Part shown: positions 45,549-53,718 of the stretch, in pieces | Layout: every line of letters starts with the position of its first letter | Numbering within the stretch: the first letter of the stretch is position 1 | Source: Flavihumibacter soli | GTDB lineage: Bacteria; Bacteroidota; Bacteroidia; Sphingobacteriales; Sphingobacteriaceae | Length of the DNA stretch: 64,000 nucleotides | Assembly: GCF_010692725.1 (NCBI RefSeq) | Contig: NZ_JAAFZB010000092.1 | Span: 248,001 to 312,000, forward strand | Reading direction: 5' to 3' | Position numbers and translations under genes: made by a program | Notes under the pieces: generated by a model | The model's input: the letters and a program-made list of their open reading frames with translations, nothing else | Told to the model about the DNA's origin: nothing | The model's database searches: none

Positions 45549-45845
45549 GACAAACGGGTTGAATTGCGAAATAATCGAGGTTTGGTAATAATACCCTATA
45601 TCCTTTATCTTTTACCTTCGTCTCTAAAACACTTCAAATTAATGAATTCAAACGTTAAAACGTTCTGTCATACAAGGATGCAGGGGTTGAGTTTTAATTA
45701 GACGCAAAACTAAAAAAGCCTCTTCAGATATCAGAGAGCTTTGTACTTCCAGGGGATACAGCTTCCAAAATAAGGTCTCTCCTTCAGGCCTGCAACTCAA
45801 CTATTATTTGCGAAATGGTTATTTTAACTGTAAGTTCCATTACCA

Positions 45846-45933
45846 GGATTTAGTAATGGAAAGAGAAGCAGTAGCTGTGTTTTCGGATTAAATCCATTAC
45901 CATGAGCACGTTATCCGATGGCAATCAACCAAA
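45846..45933 (+). pseudogene. Degraded esterase fragment, partial copy of the gene at 47675
   Basis: The first 37 bases match 48013-48049 in 33 positions, and the end (GCAATCAACCAAA) again matches 48089-48101. The translation gives DLVMEREAVAVFSD, a stop, then ARYPMAINQ in a different frame, against DLVVESGAVAVFPD...ARYPTAINQ in the intact gene. One net base deletion and a stop show it is dead. The rest of the 45549-46050 gap holds nothing else I can support. Confidence 0.8.
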
Positions 45934-46050
45934 CATCTGACAAACAGAAAAATAAACAAAACTAAAAAGTAGTTGGCAAAAGTTGGGGTGAAATGTTTCT
46001 TCAATTGATCAAAGGTTTTATAGAGTAAATTTCAAAGCAAATCATAGGCT

Positions 46051-47058
46051 ATGCATACAGGGAAATCGTATAAACTCTCGGAATTTCTTTTTTGGACCAG
46101 AAGAAACTTGTTGTTACCATTTATAGTGGGAATTATTTCGACAGTTTTTTATCTACTGCTGGATTTTAAGTGGATAATGATCCCCTGGACTGTTGTTGCT
46201 TTACTGGGTACTGCAACGGCATTTATAGTTGGTTTTAAAAACCTGCAAACCTACAATCGTACATGGGAAGCCAGGCAAATTTGGGGCGCAGCCATGAGTG
46301 CTAGCCGGTCATGGTCACTTGTTTGCCGGGATTTTCTGGATAATGCAGATGCATCCAGGGAACTTATTTACCGCCATTTGGCCTGGCTGACTGCTTTGCG
46401 GTATCAATTGAGGGCCTCAAGAGAATGGGAATCGGTAAGCAAATCATACAACAGGGAATATAATCAGTTTTATTCAGTGCCGGAGATAGAAATATCATTA
46501 GAACAGGAGTTGCAAAAGTATATTTCCCCGCAGGAAATTAAACATGTTTTATCAACTAAAAACAGGGCAACACAATTAATCAGTTTGCAAAGTGCTGCTT
46601 TGAAAAAGCTCCTTAAAGATGGATCGATTGATTTTTTTAGATTTTTGGAAATGCAGAAAGCATTAAGGGATCTTTCTGATCTCCAGGGTAAAAGCGAAAG
46701 AATTAAAAATTTTCCATATCCCAGGCAATATGCTACAATCAACGCCTTATTTGTGAAACTTTTTTGTCTTCTCCTTCCTTTTGGCATGCTGGGAGAATTC
46801 GATAAACTTAATGAAGGAATGAAAGGCTTTATGCAAGGGCAAATGGTGTGGCTGGTTATACCATTCAGTATTTTAATATCCTGGGTCTATACCTCATTGG
46901 AACAGGTAGGGGAAAGCACAGAAAATCCATTTGAAGGTAGTGCCAATGATATTCCAATATCACAAATGAGTCGAGGCGCAGAAATAGATATTAGAGAAAT
47001 GCTTGGAGAAACAGATTTGCCCCCTGCTTTGGAGCCTAAAAATAATATAATCTTATAG
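46051..47058 (+). CDS. Bestrophin family ion channel
   Basis: A 335-residue membrane protein of the bestrophin / YneE family, pentameric anion or cation channels. The pattern WTRRNLLLPFIVGIISTVFYLLL, NLQTYNRTWEARQIWGA (conserved NxxxxRxWEaR) and the PFSILISWVYTSLEQVGESTENPFEG ending, whose ENPFe motif marks the family, are visible. Four membrane segments are expected. It lies between the dead esterase fragment and its intact copy. Confidence 0.9.
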   Translation: MHTGKSYKLSEFLFWTRRNLLLPFIVGIISTVFYLLLDFKWIMIPWTVVALLGTATAFIVGFKNLQTYNRTWEARQIWGAAMSASRSWSLVCRDFLDNADASRELIYRHLAWLTALRYQLRASREWESVSKSYNREYNQFYSVPEIEISLEQELQKYISPQEIKHVLSTKNRATQLISLQSAALKKLLKDGSIDFFRFLEMQKALRDLSDLQGKSERIKNFPYPRQYATINALFVKLFCLLLPFGMLGEFDKLNEGMKGFMQGQMVWLVIPFSILISWVYTSLEQVGESTENPFEGSANDIPISQMSRGAEIDIREMLGETDLPPALEPKNNIIL

Positions 47059-47674
47059 ATCAGGCATAACGCCTATAATTCTGAAAAGCCTGATTCACCC
47101 TATCAGCTTGAAAGCATGTTGCCATGGTGCGTTTGCGGGAGGTGATGCAAGGCGGGGGCGATGAATTGTTTGGAGTTGCAATCTGGCAAACGAAGAAATG
47201 AAAACCAAATACTCCAATTGCCTGTTTGTCCTTATACTCCCTTCCAGTAGGATCTCCGGGTATCAAAGGTTTTAAGATTTAATTCGAGCCTGATACCTGT
47301 TTTAAGAACGGCAGCTAAACGATAAATTTCAGAACGCATTTAATGAAAAATGCCCGAAAGGATGGAAACGGAAAGAGAAGTAAATCCAAAAGAGCTCTGG
47401 ACAAAGAGTATATTTGATACGCTTCAACAGAAATCTATTCTTTTGGCTGGTTTTCATTGCAGCCTGGCGACGAAGGCCTCTCCCAATATAGACATCATTG
47501 GATTTCATCTCTTATTTAGCACGCATTTTCCACCTTACTATCCTGTTTTCAATCCTCTTTTAGATTCTCAACACCAGTGCCTGTTACTGGATGTATCGGA
47601 TTTATTAGATCAGATAGTCGGAATAAGGATGAAATGAAAAGTATTGACTCAGTTAAAATCAAAACACTTTAGTT
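47059..47674. other. Intergenic region without a supported gene
   Basis: A 95-codon open frame (47350-47637, + strand; MPERMETEREVNPKELW) is present but has no recognisable family, an odd composition and no clear ribosome site, so I do not call it. No strong hairpin found. Confidence 0.4.
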
Positions 47675-48661
47675 ATGGCACAATCTCAAACAACGGTAAA
47701 GGCAGAAAACGATCCCCGGATCTTTGCACAGGTAAGAGATTTCCTAAAGGCGCTTAATTCCGGAAATGGGAAGCCAATAGAGCAACTCACTCCCGCAGAT
47801 GCTCGATTAGTATTAGTCGATGCGCAAAAATCGGTCAGTGTAGACTACTCGGGAATAGAAGAATCACAACGAACAATAATCCAGGATGACCAGACAGTAG
47901 AAATACATATCACCAAACCGGTGGAAGTCAGAAGTAACGCTCCTGTCTTCATATTTATCCACGGTGGAGGATGGGTCTTGGGCGATTATCCGACGCATAG
48001 AAGGTTAGTAAGGGATTTGGTAGTGGAAAGCGGAGCAGTAGCTGTGTTTCCCGACTATACCCCGTCACCGGAGGCCCGGTACCCTACGGCAATCAACCAA
48101 ATATATGCTGCAACCAAATGGGTATCCGTTCATGGTAATGAAATAGGGGTCAACGGTAAAAACCTTGCGATAGTTGGTAATAGTGTTGGTGGAAATATGG
48201 CGGCATCAGTGGCATTGATGGCAAAAGAAAAAGGCGGCCCTCAAATAAAACATCAGGTGTTGTTGTGGCCGGTAACAGATGCAAATTTTGAAACAACATC
48301 CTATAACGAGTTGGGTGAAGGAAGGTTTCTTACAAAGAACATGATGATCTGGTTTTGGGATAATTATCTGCCAGATATAGAAAAGAGGAAAGAGATTTAT
48401 GCCTCTCCATTGCAATCAACTTTAGACCAACTAAAAGGTCTGCCTCCGGCATTGATCCAAACAGCTGAAAATGATGTTCTGCGCGATGAGGGCGAGGCCT
48501 ATGCCAGTAAATTAGACGAGGCCGGAGTACCTGTTGCGTTGACCAGGCATAAAGGGTTGATTCATGATTATGGCTTGTTAAATCCTTTAGCCGAGGTTCC
48601 AGCTGTAAAGATTGCACTCCTGCATGCTGCAGCGAGCATCAAAAATTCACTTAAAGATTGA
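47675..48661 (+). CDS. Alpha/beta hydrolase, hormone-sensitive-lipase type esterase
   Basis: A 328-residue enzyme. The HSL oxyanion motif is HGGGWVLGDY, the nucleophile elbow GNSVGGN, the Asp in AENDVLRDEG and the His in LIHDYG, so the triad is complete. Short- to medium-chain carboxylester hydrolysis is the family activity. No signal peptide. It is the parent of the dead fragment at 45846. This and the hydrolases at 49226, 51167 and 51998 form an esterase-rich block. Confidence 0.9.
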   Translation: MAQSQTTVKAENDPRIFAQVRDFLKALNSGNGKPIEQLTPADARLVLVDAQKSVSVDYSGIEESQRTIIQDDQTVEIHITKPVEVRSNAPVFIFIHGGGWVLGDYPTHRRLVRDLVVESGAVAVFPDYTPSPEARYPTAINQIYAATKWVSVHGNEIGVNGKNLAIVGNSVGGNMAASVALMAKEKGGPQIKHQVLLWPVTDANFETTSYNELGEGRFLTKNMMIWFWDNYLPDIEKRKEIYASPLQSTLDQLKGLPPALIQTAENDVLRDEGEAYASKLDEAGVPVALTRHKGLIHDYGLLNPLAEVPAVKIALLHAAASIKNSLKD

Positions 48662-48906
48662 TGTATCGCCGAAAGGCGTAGCAATCATATATGATGATAC
48701 CGGCATAAGCTTTCCCCTAACACAACGAGGCCAACAAATGAAGTGCTATCCTGAATGTTCCAGAAAATTATAAGTTGTGAAAGAATCATGATTATGAAAG
48801 CCTGTCCGAATGGTTTGGCCGGTTGTCATTACCGAAAAAACTTAGCGAAGCGAATCTTTAGTGCCTTAGAAACAACAAAACCAAACAAAAAATCAAGTAT
48901 ACACAA

Positions 48907-49170
48907 ATGAAACCAACAGATTTAAATACATACAACTCTGGCGCAGAGTTGAGTGGCCAATCACTCGTTCCGGTTGGTAATTCGATTATTGGTAAGACGA
49001 AATATAAAGACTGGTTAGATACCCTGTATAGGAAGAACTCGTCCCTGCCTCACTGGGAAAAATTTACGGAAATTAAGAATCCCCATACAAGTGATGGAGA
49101 CGAATTTCTGGATGATTCTATCAGGACGAAAGTGCAGCCATTCGGCAATGATCGAATGAGAGAAAAATGA
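48907..49170 (+). CDS. Small hypothetical protein
   Basis: An 87-residue polar protein, MKPTDLNTYNSGAELSGQSL to GNDRMREK, no signal or membrane segment, no known family. It starts after a 245-base gap and ends 55 bases before the next hydrolase on the same strand; codon use looks ordinary. It could be a leader gene of that hydrolase unit. Existence not certain. Confidence 0.45.
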   Translation: MKPTDLNTYNSGAELSGQSLVPVGNSIIGKTKYKDWLDTLYRKNSSLPHWEKFTEIKNPHTSDGDEFLDDSIRTKVQPFGNDRMREK

Positions 49171-49225
49171 AGGTCGGGGCATTACCGACTAGCAGTTCAA
49201 CATTTTTTACCAAAATATAACGGTT

Positions 49226-49981
49226 ATGGATACCATCAAACAACCCCAAACTGCAGAATCCCAATCCGGATCCCAGGGAATAAAAAACGTCGTTCTAGTG
49301 CATGGTGCTTTTGCCGATGGTTCGAGTTGGGAAAAGGTTATTCGTCTGTTACTGAATGGCGGGCTTAATGTCACTGCCGTCCAAAATCCGCTCACTTCAT
49401 TAGAAGACGATGTTGCTGCTGCCAAACGGGCCATTGCTTTAATGGACGGTCCTGTATTGCTTGTTGGTCACTCATGGGCTGGTATGGTGATCAGCGAGGC
49501 TGGGAACGATCCAAAAGTAGCCGGACTGTTATACGTTTGTGCATTGGTTCCTGATAATGACCAAACAGTAGAGGACGTAACAAAGCCGTTTCCTCCGGCC
49601 CCCGGCAATTTCGAATTCAGACAAGACAGTTCAGGCTTTTTGTCGCTATCCTTTAAAGGGATGACTGAGCATTTCGCCCTGGACCTTCCACCTGAGGATA
49701 GGAAGGTATTGTTTGCCACCCAGGTCCCATGGGCAGCGATATCCACCACCCAAAAAGTATCCAACCCTGCCTGGAAGACAAAGCCTTCATGGTACATTGT
49801 TGGCACAAATGACCTGATCATCAATCCGGAATTGCAAAGGACTGTAGCCAGGATGATAAATGCGACTACGATCGAGCTCAATTCAGGCCACATACCGATG
49901 GTATCGGACCCGGACAAAGTTGCGACTTTCATCATCAGAGCGGCTGAAAAGTTATCACCAATGAGTACTGCAGCATCCTAG
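49226..49981 (+). CDS. Alpha/beta hydrolase (RsbQ/salicylate-esterase-like)
   Basis: A 251-residue cytosolic hydrolase. VLVHGAFADGSSWEKV is the oxyanion region, VGHSWAGMVI the nucleophile elbow (Ser in GHSWAG), LIINPELQRT and LNSGHIPMVSDPDKV carry the Asp/His region. It resembles EstC-like or methyl-ketone/salicylate-type esterases (the HGAFADGSSW lineage). It is a homologue of the gene at 51998, from which it differs clearly in composition. Confidence 0.88.
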   Translation: MDTIKQPQTAESQSGSQGIKNVVLVHGAFADGSSWEKVIRLLLNGGLNVTAVQNPLTSLEDDVAAAKRAIALMDGPVLLVGHSWAGMVISEAGNDPKVAGLLYVCALVPDNDQTVEDVTKPFPPAPGNFEFRQDSSGFLSLSFKGMTEHFALDLPPEDRKVLFATQVPWAAISTTQKVSNPAWKTKPSWYIVGTNDLIINPELQRTVARMINATTIELNSGHIPMVSDPDKVATFIIRAAEKLSPMSTAAS

Positions 49982-50065
49982 ACAATATCATTTGAAAACA
50001 CTGGCATTACATCTGGAGCTGTACCATTGTTCAGCAACCTGACAGGGAGTGTTCCGCCATTTTAT

Positions 50066-50821
50066 TTATGATTTTTTTGGCTGATTAACATACCATTTTT
50101 CAAAACCTATTTTACCAATTCGTGCCTTATTACCGGGAACAAGCATTTCATCTTTCAACTCGACACCGAAATAACGTGCGTGCACGTCCGCAGTAACTTT
50201 GCGGGGATCATTATTCCTGGTCAGATACTTCTGAACAAGGTCGGAAAGACTTAACTTATCAGGACCAGCGATTTCTACTGTACCATTGATTGGCGCAGCG
50301 ACCGAAACATTTGCCATCGCTTCAGCCACATCTGCTGAAGCTATAGGCTGGATATGCGCAGGGGATAACCTAACGACATTTCCTTCAGTTGCAGCGTCAG
50401 CAATTCCACCCAGAAATTCAAAAAACTGAGTAGAGTGTACAATCGAATAAGGAATGCCGGAGGCTTCTATCAGGTTCTCCTGTGCCTGTTTTGCGCGAAA
50501 ATAGCCACTTTCCTGCAAGCGGTCAGTTCCAACGACGGATAAGGCAACATGATGCTCAACACCTGCAATTTTTTCAGCTGCTAACAAATTGCGGCTTGAG
50601 GTTTCAAAGAATTCCAAAACGGCTTTGTCTTCAAATGACGGCGAGTTTGATACATCAACAACAACTCTCGCACCGTTAAGTACTTCTGCCAATCCTTCAC
50701 CAGTGATCGTATTTACGCCACTTGCAGGTGATGCCGCAATTATTTCATGTCCAAGTTGGCTAAGTTTGTGTACGAGCTGCGCTCCGATTAGCCCACTTCC
50801 GCCAATAACTACAATTTTCAT
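50066..50821 (-). CDS. NmrA-like / NAD(P)-binding SDR-type protein
   Basis: A 251-residue atypical short-chain dehydrogenase. The Rossmann start MKIVVIGGSGLIGAQLVHKL is intact (GxxGxxG), but there is no YxxxK pair in the usual place; ALSVVGTDRLQESGYFRAKQ has a YFRAK that may serve. The pattern and length fit NmrA/HSCARG-type NADP sensors or reductases. It is divergent from the hydrolase at 51167. Function not known. Confidence 0.85.
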   Translation of the reverse strand: MKIVVIGGSGLIGAQLVHKLSQLGHEIIAASPASGVNTITGEGLAEVLNGARVVVDVSNSPSFEDKAVLEFFETSSRNLLAAEKIAGVEHHVALSVVGTDRLQESGYFRAKQAQENLIEASGIPYSIVHSTQFFEFLGGIADAATEGNVVRLSPAHIQPIASADVAEAMANVSVAAPINGTVEIAGPDKLSLSDLVQKYLTRNNDPRKVTADVHARYFGVELKDEMLVPGNKARIGKIGFEKWYVNQPKKS

Positions 50822-51166
50822 AATTTAATTTTTTGATGACCTAATCCAGACGCTCTTATTTTCTTGCAGACATATATCATTATGAAGATTTAAGAAATAA
50901 TATTTGATTGAAAAAGAACAGTTGTCGTAATTTTATATCCTATTAAAATATCTACTTTACCTGTTGTCCCCTTTCTCTGACCACTCCAGATCTGTAACAG
51001 AAACCTTTTAGGTTTAAAAGCCGACTACCTCCAGGAATTGAGACAATCAAATATCAGTAACAAGAGAACTCTAAATAAGGTTTCCTTCTGCAGGTCATTG
51101 ATCCCTAAACAAGTGTGCAAGACTGCAACAAGACATAGACTACATAACAATTTAAAAAATAATGTT
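50822..51166. other. Intergenic region upstream of NmrA-like and hydrolase genes
   Basis: AT-rich control region between divergent genes. The reading frame of the hydrolase extends up to 51038, but this part has no family similarity and is probably leader. No clear promoter or hairpin recognised. Confidence 0.4.
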
Positions 51167-51937
51167 ATGGCAAAATCAAAAACCATCGTGCTTATTCACG
51201 GAAATTTTGTGAATAACACCAGTTGGACAGAATGGAAACACTACTATGAACAAAAGGGTTATCAGGTTTATACACCTGCAAACCCCGGACACGAGGGTAA
51301 CCCTGCTGAGCTAAGAGCAAAGGTTCATCCTGACCTTGTTAAAACGGGGTTTATCGATGTTGTGAATAACGTCGATAAATTAATAAACGCCTTACCTGAA
51401 AAGCCATTAATTATTGGTCATTCAATGGGAGGAATGGCAACGTTGAAATTGGTAGAAATGGGAAAAGCGGCAGCTGGCGTAAGCATTGACGGTGCACCAC
51501 CGAAAAATGTTTTTCCGCCGTTTCAAACACTTAAAACGGTGCTGCCATCCTTTGGATTTTTTTCATTTAATAAGTATTTTATGGGTAGTCGCAAATGGTT
51601 CGATTATGCATTTTTCAATACGATGCCTGATGCAGAGAAAGAAACGGCATTTGAAAAAATTGCTGTACCAGAAAGTTATAAAGTCAGTCGTGAATTGGTT
51701 TTAAATTCTTTTTCAAATCTAGATTTTAATAAACCTCACGAGCCAATTTTGTTTGTTGGTGGAGGTAACGATCATATTTTTCCACCGAGTCTTACACAAA
51801 CAATAGCTGGGAGGTATAAGGATGCAAATAGTCGGGTTAAAATAAAAATATTTAAAGGCAAAAGTCATTTTATTTGCGGCGAGCCGGGTTGGGAGGAAGT
51901 AGCCGATTATATCTTAAATTGGTATGAAAATCTATAA
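51167..51937 (+). CDS. Alpha/beta hydrolase
   Basis: A 256-residue cytosolic hydrolase, start at ATG 51167 (MAKSKTIVLIHGNFVNNTSW). Oxyanion region HGNFVNN, nucleophile GHSMGGM, acid in GGGNDHIFPP and His in KSHFICGEPGW are in order. It is closer to the EstC/YndB-like hydrolases than to the HSL gene at 47675. A second open start at 51038 is not supported. It is followed after 60 bases by another hydrolase. Confidence 0.87.
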   Translation: MAKSKTIVLIHGNFVNNTSWTEWKHYYEQKGYQVYTPANPGHEGNPAELRAKVHPDLVKTGFIDVVNNVDKLINALPEKPLIIGHSMGGMATLKLVEMGKAAAGVSIDGAPPKNVFPPFQTLKTVLPSFGFFSFNKYFMGSRKWFDYAFFNTMPDAEKETAFEKIAVPESYKVSRELVLNSFSNLDFNKPHEPILFVGGGNDHIFPPSLTQTIAGRYKDANSRVKIKIFKGKSHFICGEPGWEEVADYILNWYENL

Positions 51938-51997
51938 TACCCTGTCGGTTCCTTTACACCCTCGAATATTAATTCATTTTTTAAAGGAGAAAAGATC

Positions 51998-52723
51998 ATG
52001 GCAAAAATAGCAGATGGTGCTACAAAGAATGTGGTTCTCGTTCATGGCGGTTTTGTTGACGGCTCTGGCTGGGAAGACGTATACAAAATACTGAAGAGTG
52101 ATGGCTACAATGTAAGCGTTGTTCAGAATCCAACGATATCGCTACGCGGCGATGTCGCTGCGACCCGCGCAGTGCTCGATGCGCAGGATGAACCTGCGGT
52201 TTTGGTAGGTCATTCATATGGGGGCGTTGTTATTACCGAAGCCGGCAATCATCCAAATGTCGACATACTCGTATACATTACGGCTTTCGCTCCGGATGCA
52301 GGGGAATCAGTAGGGACGCTGATCGCAAATCCGCCGCCCGGTGCGCCTGTGCCGCCTATCCTGCCACCAGTCGACGGCTTTCTCATGCTGGATAAATCAA
52401 GGTTTGCCGAATCATTCGCCGGCGATGTAACGCCAGAAAAGGCGGAGTTCATGGCGAACTCCCAGGTGCCCTGGGGACTGGACGCTCTCAATGGAGCAAT
52501 TAGCTCGCCTGCGTGGAAAACCAAGCCGAGTTGGTACCTGGTCGTTACCGGGGACAAGATGATTCCGCTCCCTGCACAGCAATTTATGTCGCAGCGCGCC
52601 GGTTCGACTGTTATTGAAGTCGGGGGAAGCCACGCCATCTACGTTTCTCAACCGCAGGCTGTTGCTGATATTATCGAAAAAGCTGCAACCAGGAATTCAA
52701 AAGCCGAAAAGCAAACGTCCTGA
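51998..52723 (+). CDS. Alpha/beta hydrolase, probably acquired from a GC-rich donor
   Basis: A 241-residue hydrolase, homologous to the 49226 product (KNVVLVHGGFVDGSGWEDV; nucleophile in VGHSYGG; PAWKTKPSWYLVVTGDKMIP; His in GGSHAIYVSQP). Unlike most genes here it has a strong Shine-Dalgarno sequence (AAAGGAG, 51983-51989, 8 bases from ATG) and a visibly GC-richer codon use, with many GCG and CCG codons. These two facts point to recent transfer from a proteobacterium-like donor. Substrate unknown. Confidence 0.9.
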   Translation: MAKIADGATKNVVLVHGGFVDGSGWEDVYKILKSDGYNVSVVQNPTISLRGDVAATRAVLDAQDEPAVLVGHSYGGVVITEAGNHPNVDILVYITAFAPDAGESVGTLIANPPPGAPVPPILPPVDGFLMLDKSRFAESFAGDVTPEKAEFMANSQVPWGLDALNGAISSPAWKTKPSWYLVVTGDKMIPLPAQQFMSQRAGSTVIEVGGSHAIYVSQPQAVADIIEKAATRNSKAEKQTS

Positions 52724-52925
52724 CAATTCCTGGCTGGCGTGGATTGACAGCTTGACAGAATGCGCAATCACGGCCTGGAACAAGCGGACTTTTACAAAGA
52801 AATCCGCAGGACGTTTTAGAATCCTGCGAAAAGTTGATGAACTATCTGCACATCGGCAATAGGACAGAGCCCGAAGGTTAGTTTGTTAACGGTATTCAGC
52901 AATAGTTTAAATTAATCATCCCGAT

Positions 52926-53189
52926 ATGAATCCTTGCAAGCATATTGAAGAAATTAGCGAATTGAAAATTTCGAATCTGTTTAGCTGTGAAGAATGTATA
53001 AAAGCCGGCAAAACGTGGGTACATCTTCGCACCTGTCAGACATGTGGAAAAACGCTATGTTGTGATAGTTCCCCGAATCGACACATGACCAGTCATTATC
53101 ATGAAACAGGGCATCCTGTAATTATTTCTGCTGAGCCTGGCGAGAAGTGGTTCTGGTGTTATGCTGATGAAGTGCTTTGGCCATACTAA
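52926..53189 (+). CDS. UBP-type zinc finger protein
   Basis: An 87-residue protein made of one zf-UBP-like domain: CKHIEE at the N-terminus, FSCEECIKAGKTWVHLRTCQ, CGKTLCCDSSPNRHMTSHYH and HPVI with the final metal ligands. In eukaryotes this domain binds the C-terminus of ubiquitin; the role of bacterial one-domain versions is not known. It is alone, after a 200-base gap in which no gene is supported. Confidence 0.85.
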   Translation: MNPCKHIEEISELKISNLFSCEECIKAGKTWVHLRTCQTCGKTLCCDSSPNRHMTSHYHETGHPVIISAEPGEKWFWCYADEVLWPY

Positions 53190-53411
53190 CGATTTCCTTG
53201 TATAGCCCAGAATAAGCTTAAAAAATCGGAGTCAAGGGAAAACAAAACATAAAACTGCCTGGACAAGCTTTTTTGATTCGTTTACTGACTACAAGAATAT
53301 ATTTGAAATTGTAACATCACGACTGTAATTTTTTAAGGCTATTCCATTTGTTCTGACAAAAGACTTGAAGGCAGGGGGATTTGGACGGCCACAATAGCAA
53401 TTGACAAAGTA

Positions 53412-53643
53412 ATGGAATGGCGTATTTATCTTGATACCCAAGAAAACAGAATACTCTTAGGGATATCTCGACTTCAGCCCGGCCGGTCACAAGGAGCTAT
53501 TAGTGAAGTTGGTAACAAGCGTAGTTCAAGCATTACATAAGGTGGATGAGTGCTTATTCGTTATACCTGACGATGAAATGAATCGTTTACATCAACATCC
53601 TGCATTCTTAAGCAAAAAATGTGTTGTTTTGAGCATCCAATAA
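53412..53643 (+). pseudogene. Possible frameshifted small gene
   Basis: ATG 53412 opens MEWRIYLDTQENRILLGIS; a protein-like frame of about 56 codons continues in another frame from 53470 (DFSPAGHKELLVKLVTSVVQ) to a stop at 53641. The two parts read as one protein only with a frameshift around 53440-53470. No family recognised. Otherwise the 53190-53718 gap holds nothing I can support. Confidence 0.3.
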
Positions 53644-53718
53644 GTACTTAATTTTTAATATCAGGCAACACTTAGGTATGTTGAAGTTTTTGAAAATTAC
53701 AACGGGAATTCATCCATC

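Noticed and set aside
47350-47637. 95-codon reading frame
   Set aside because: No family, odd composition and no clear ribosome-binding site; kept only as an intergenic remark.
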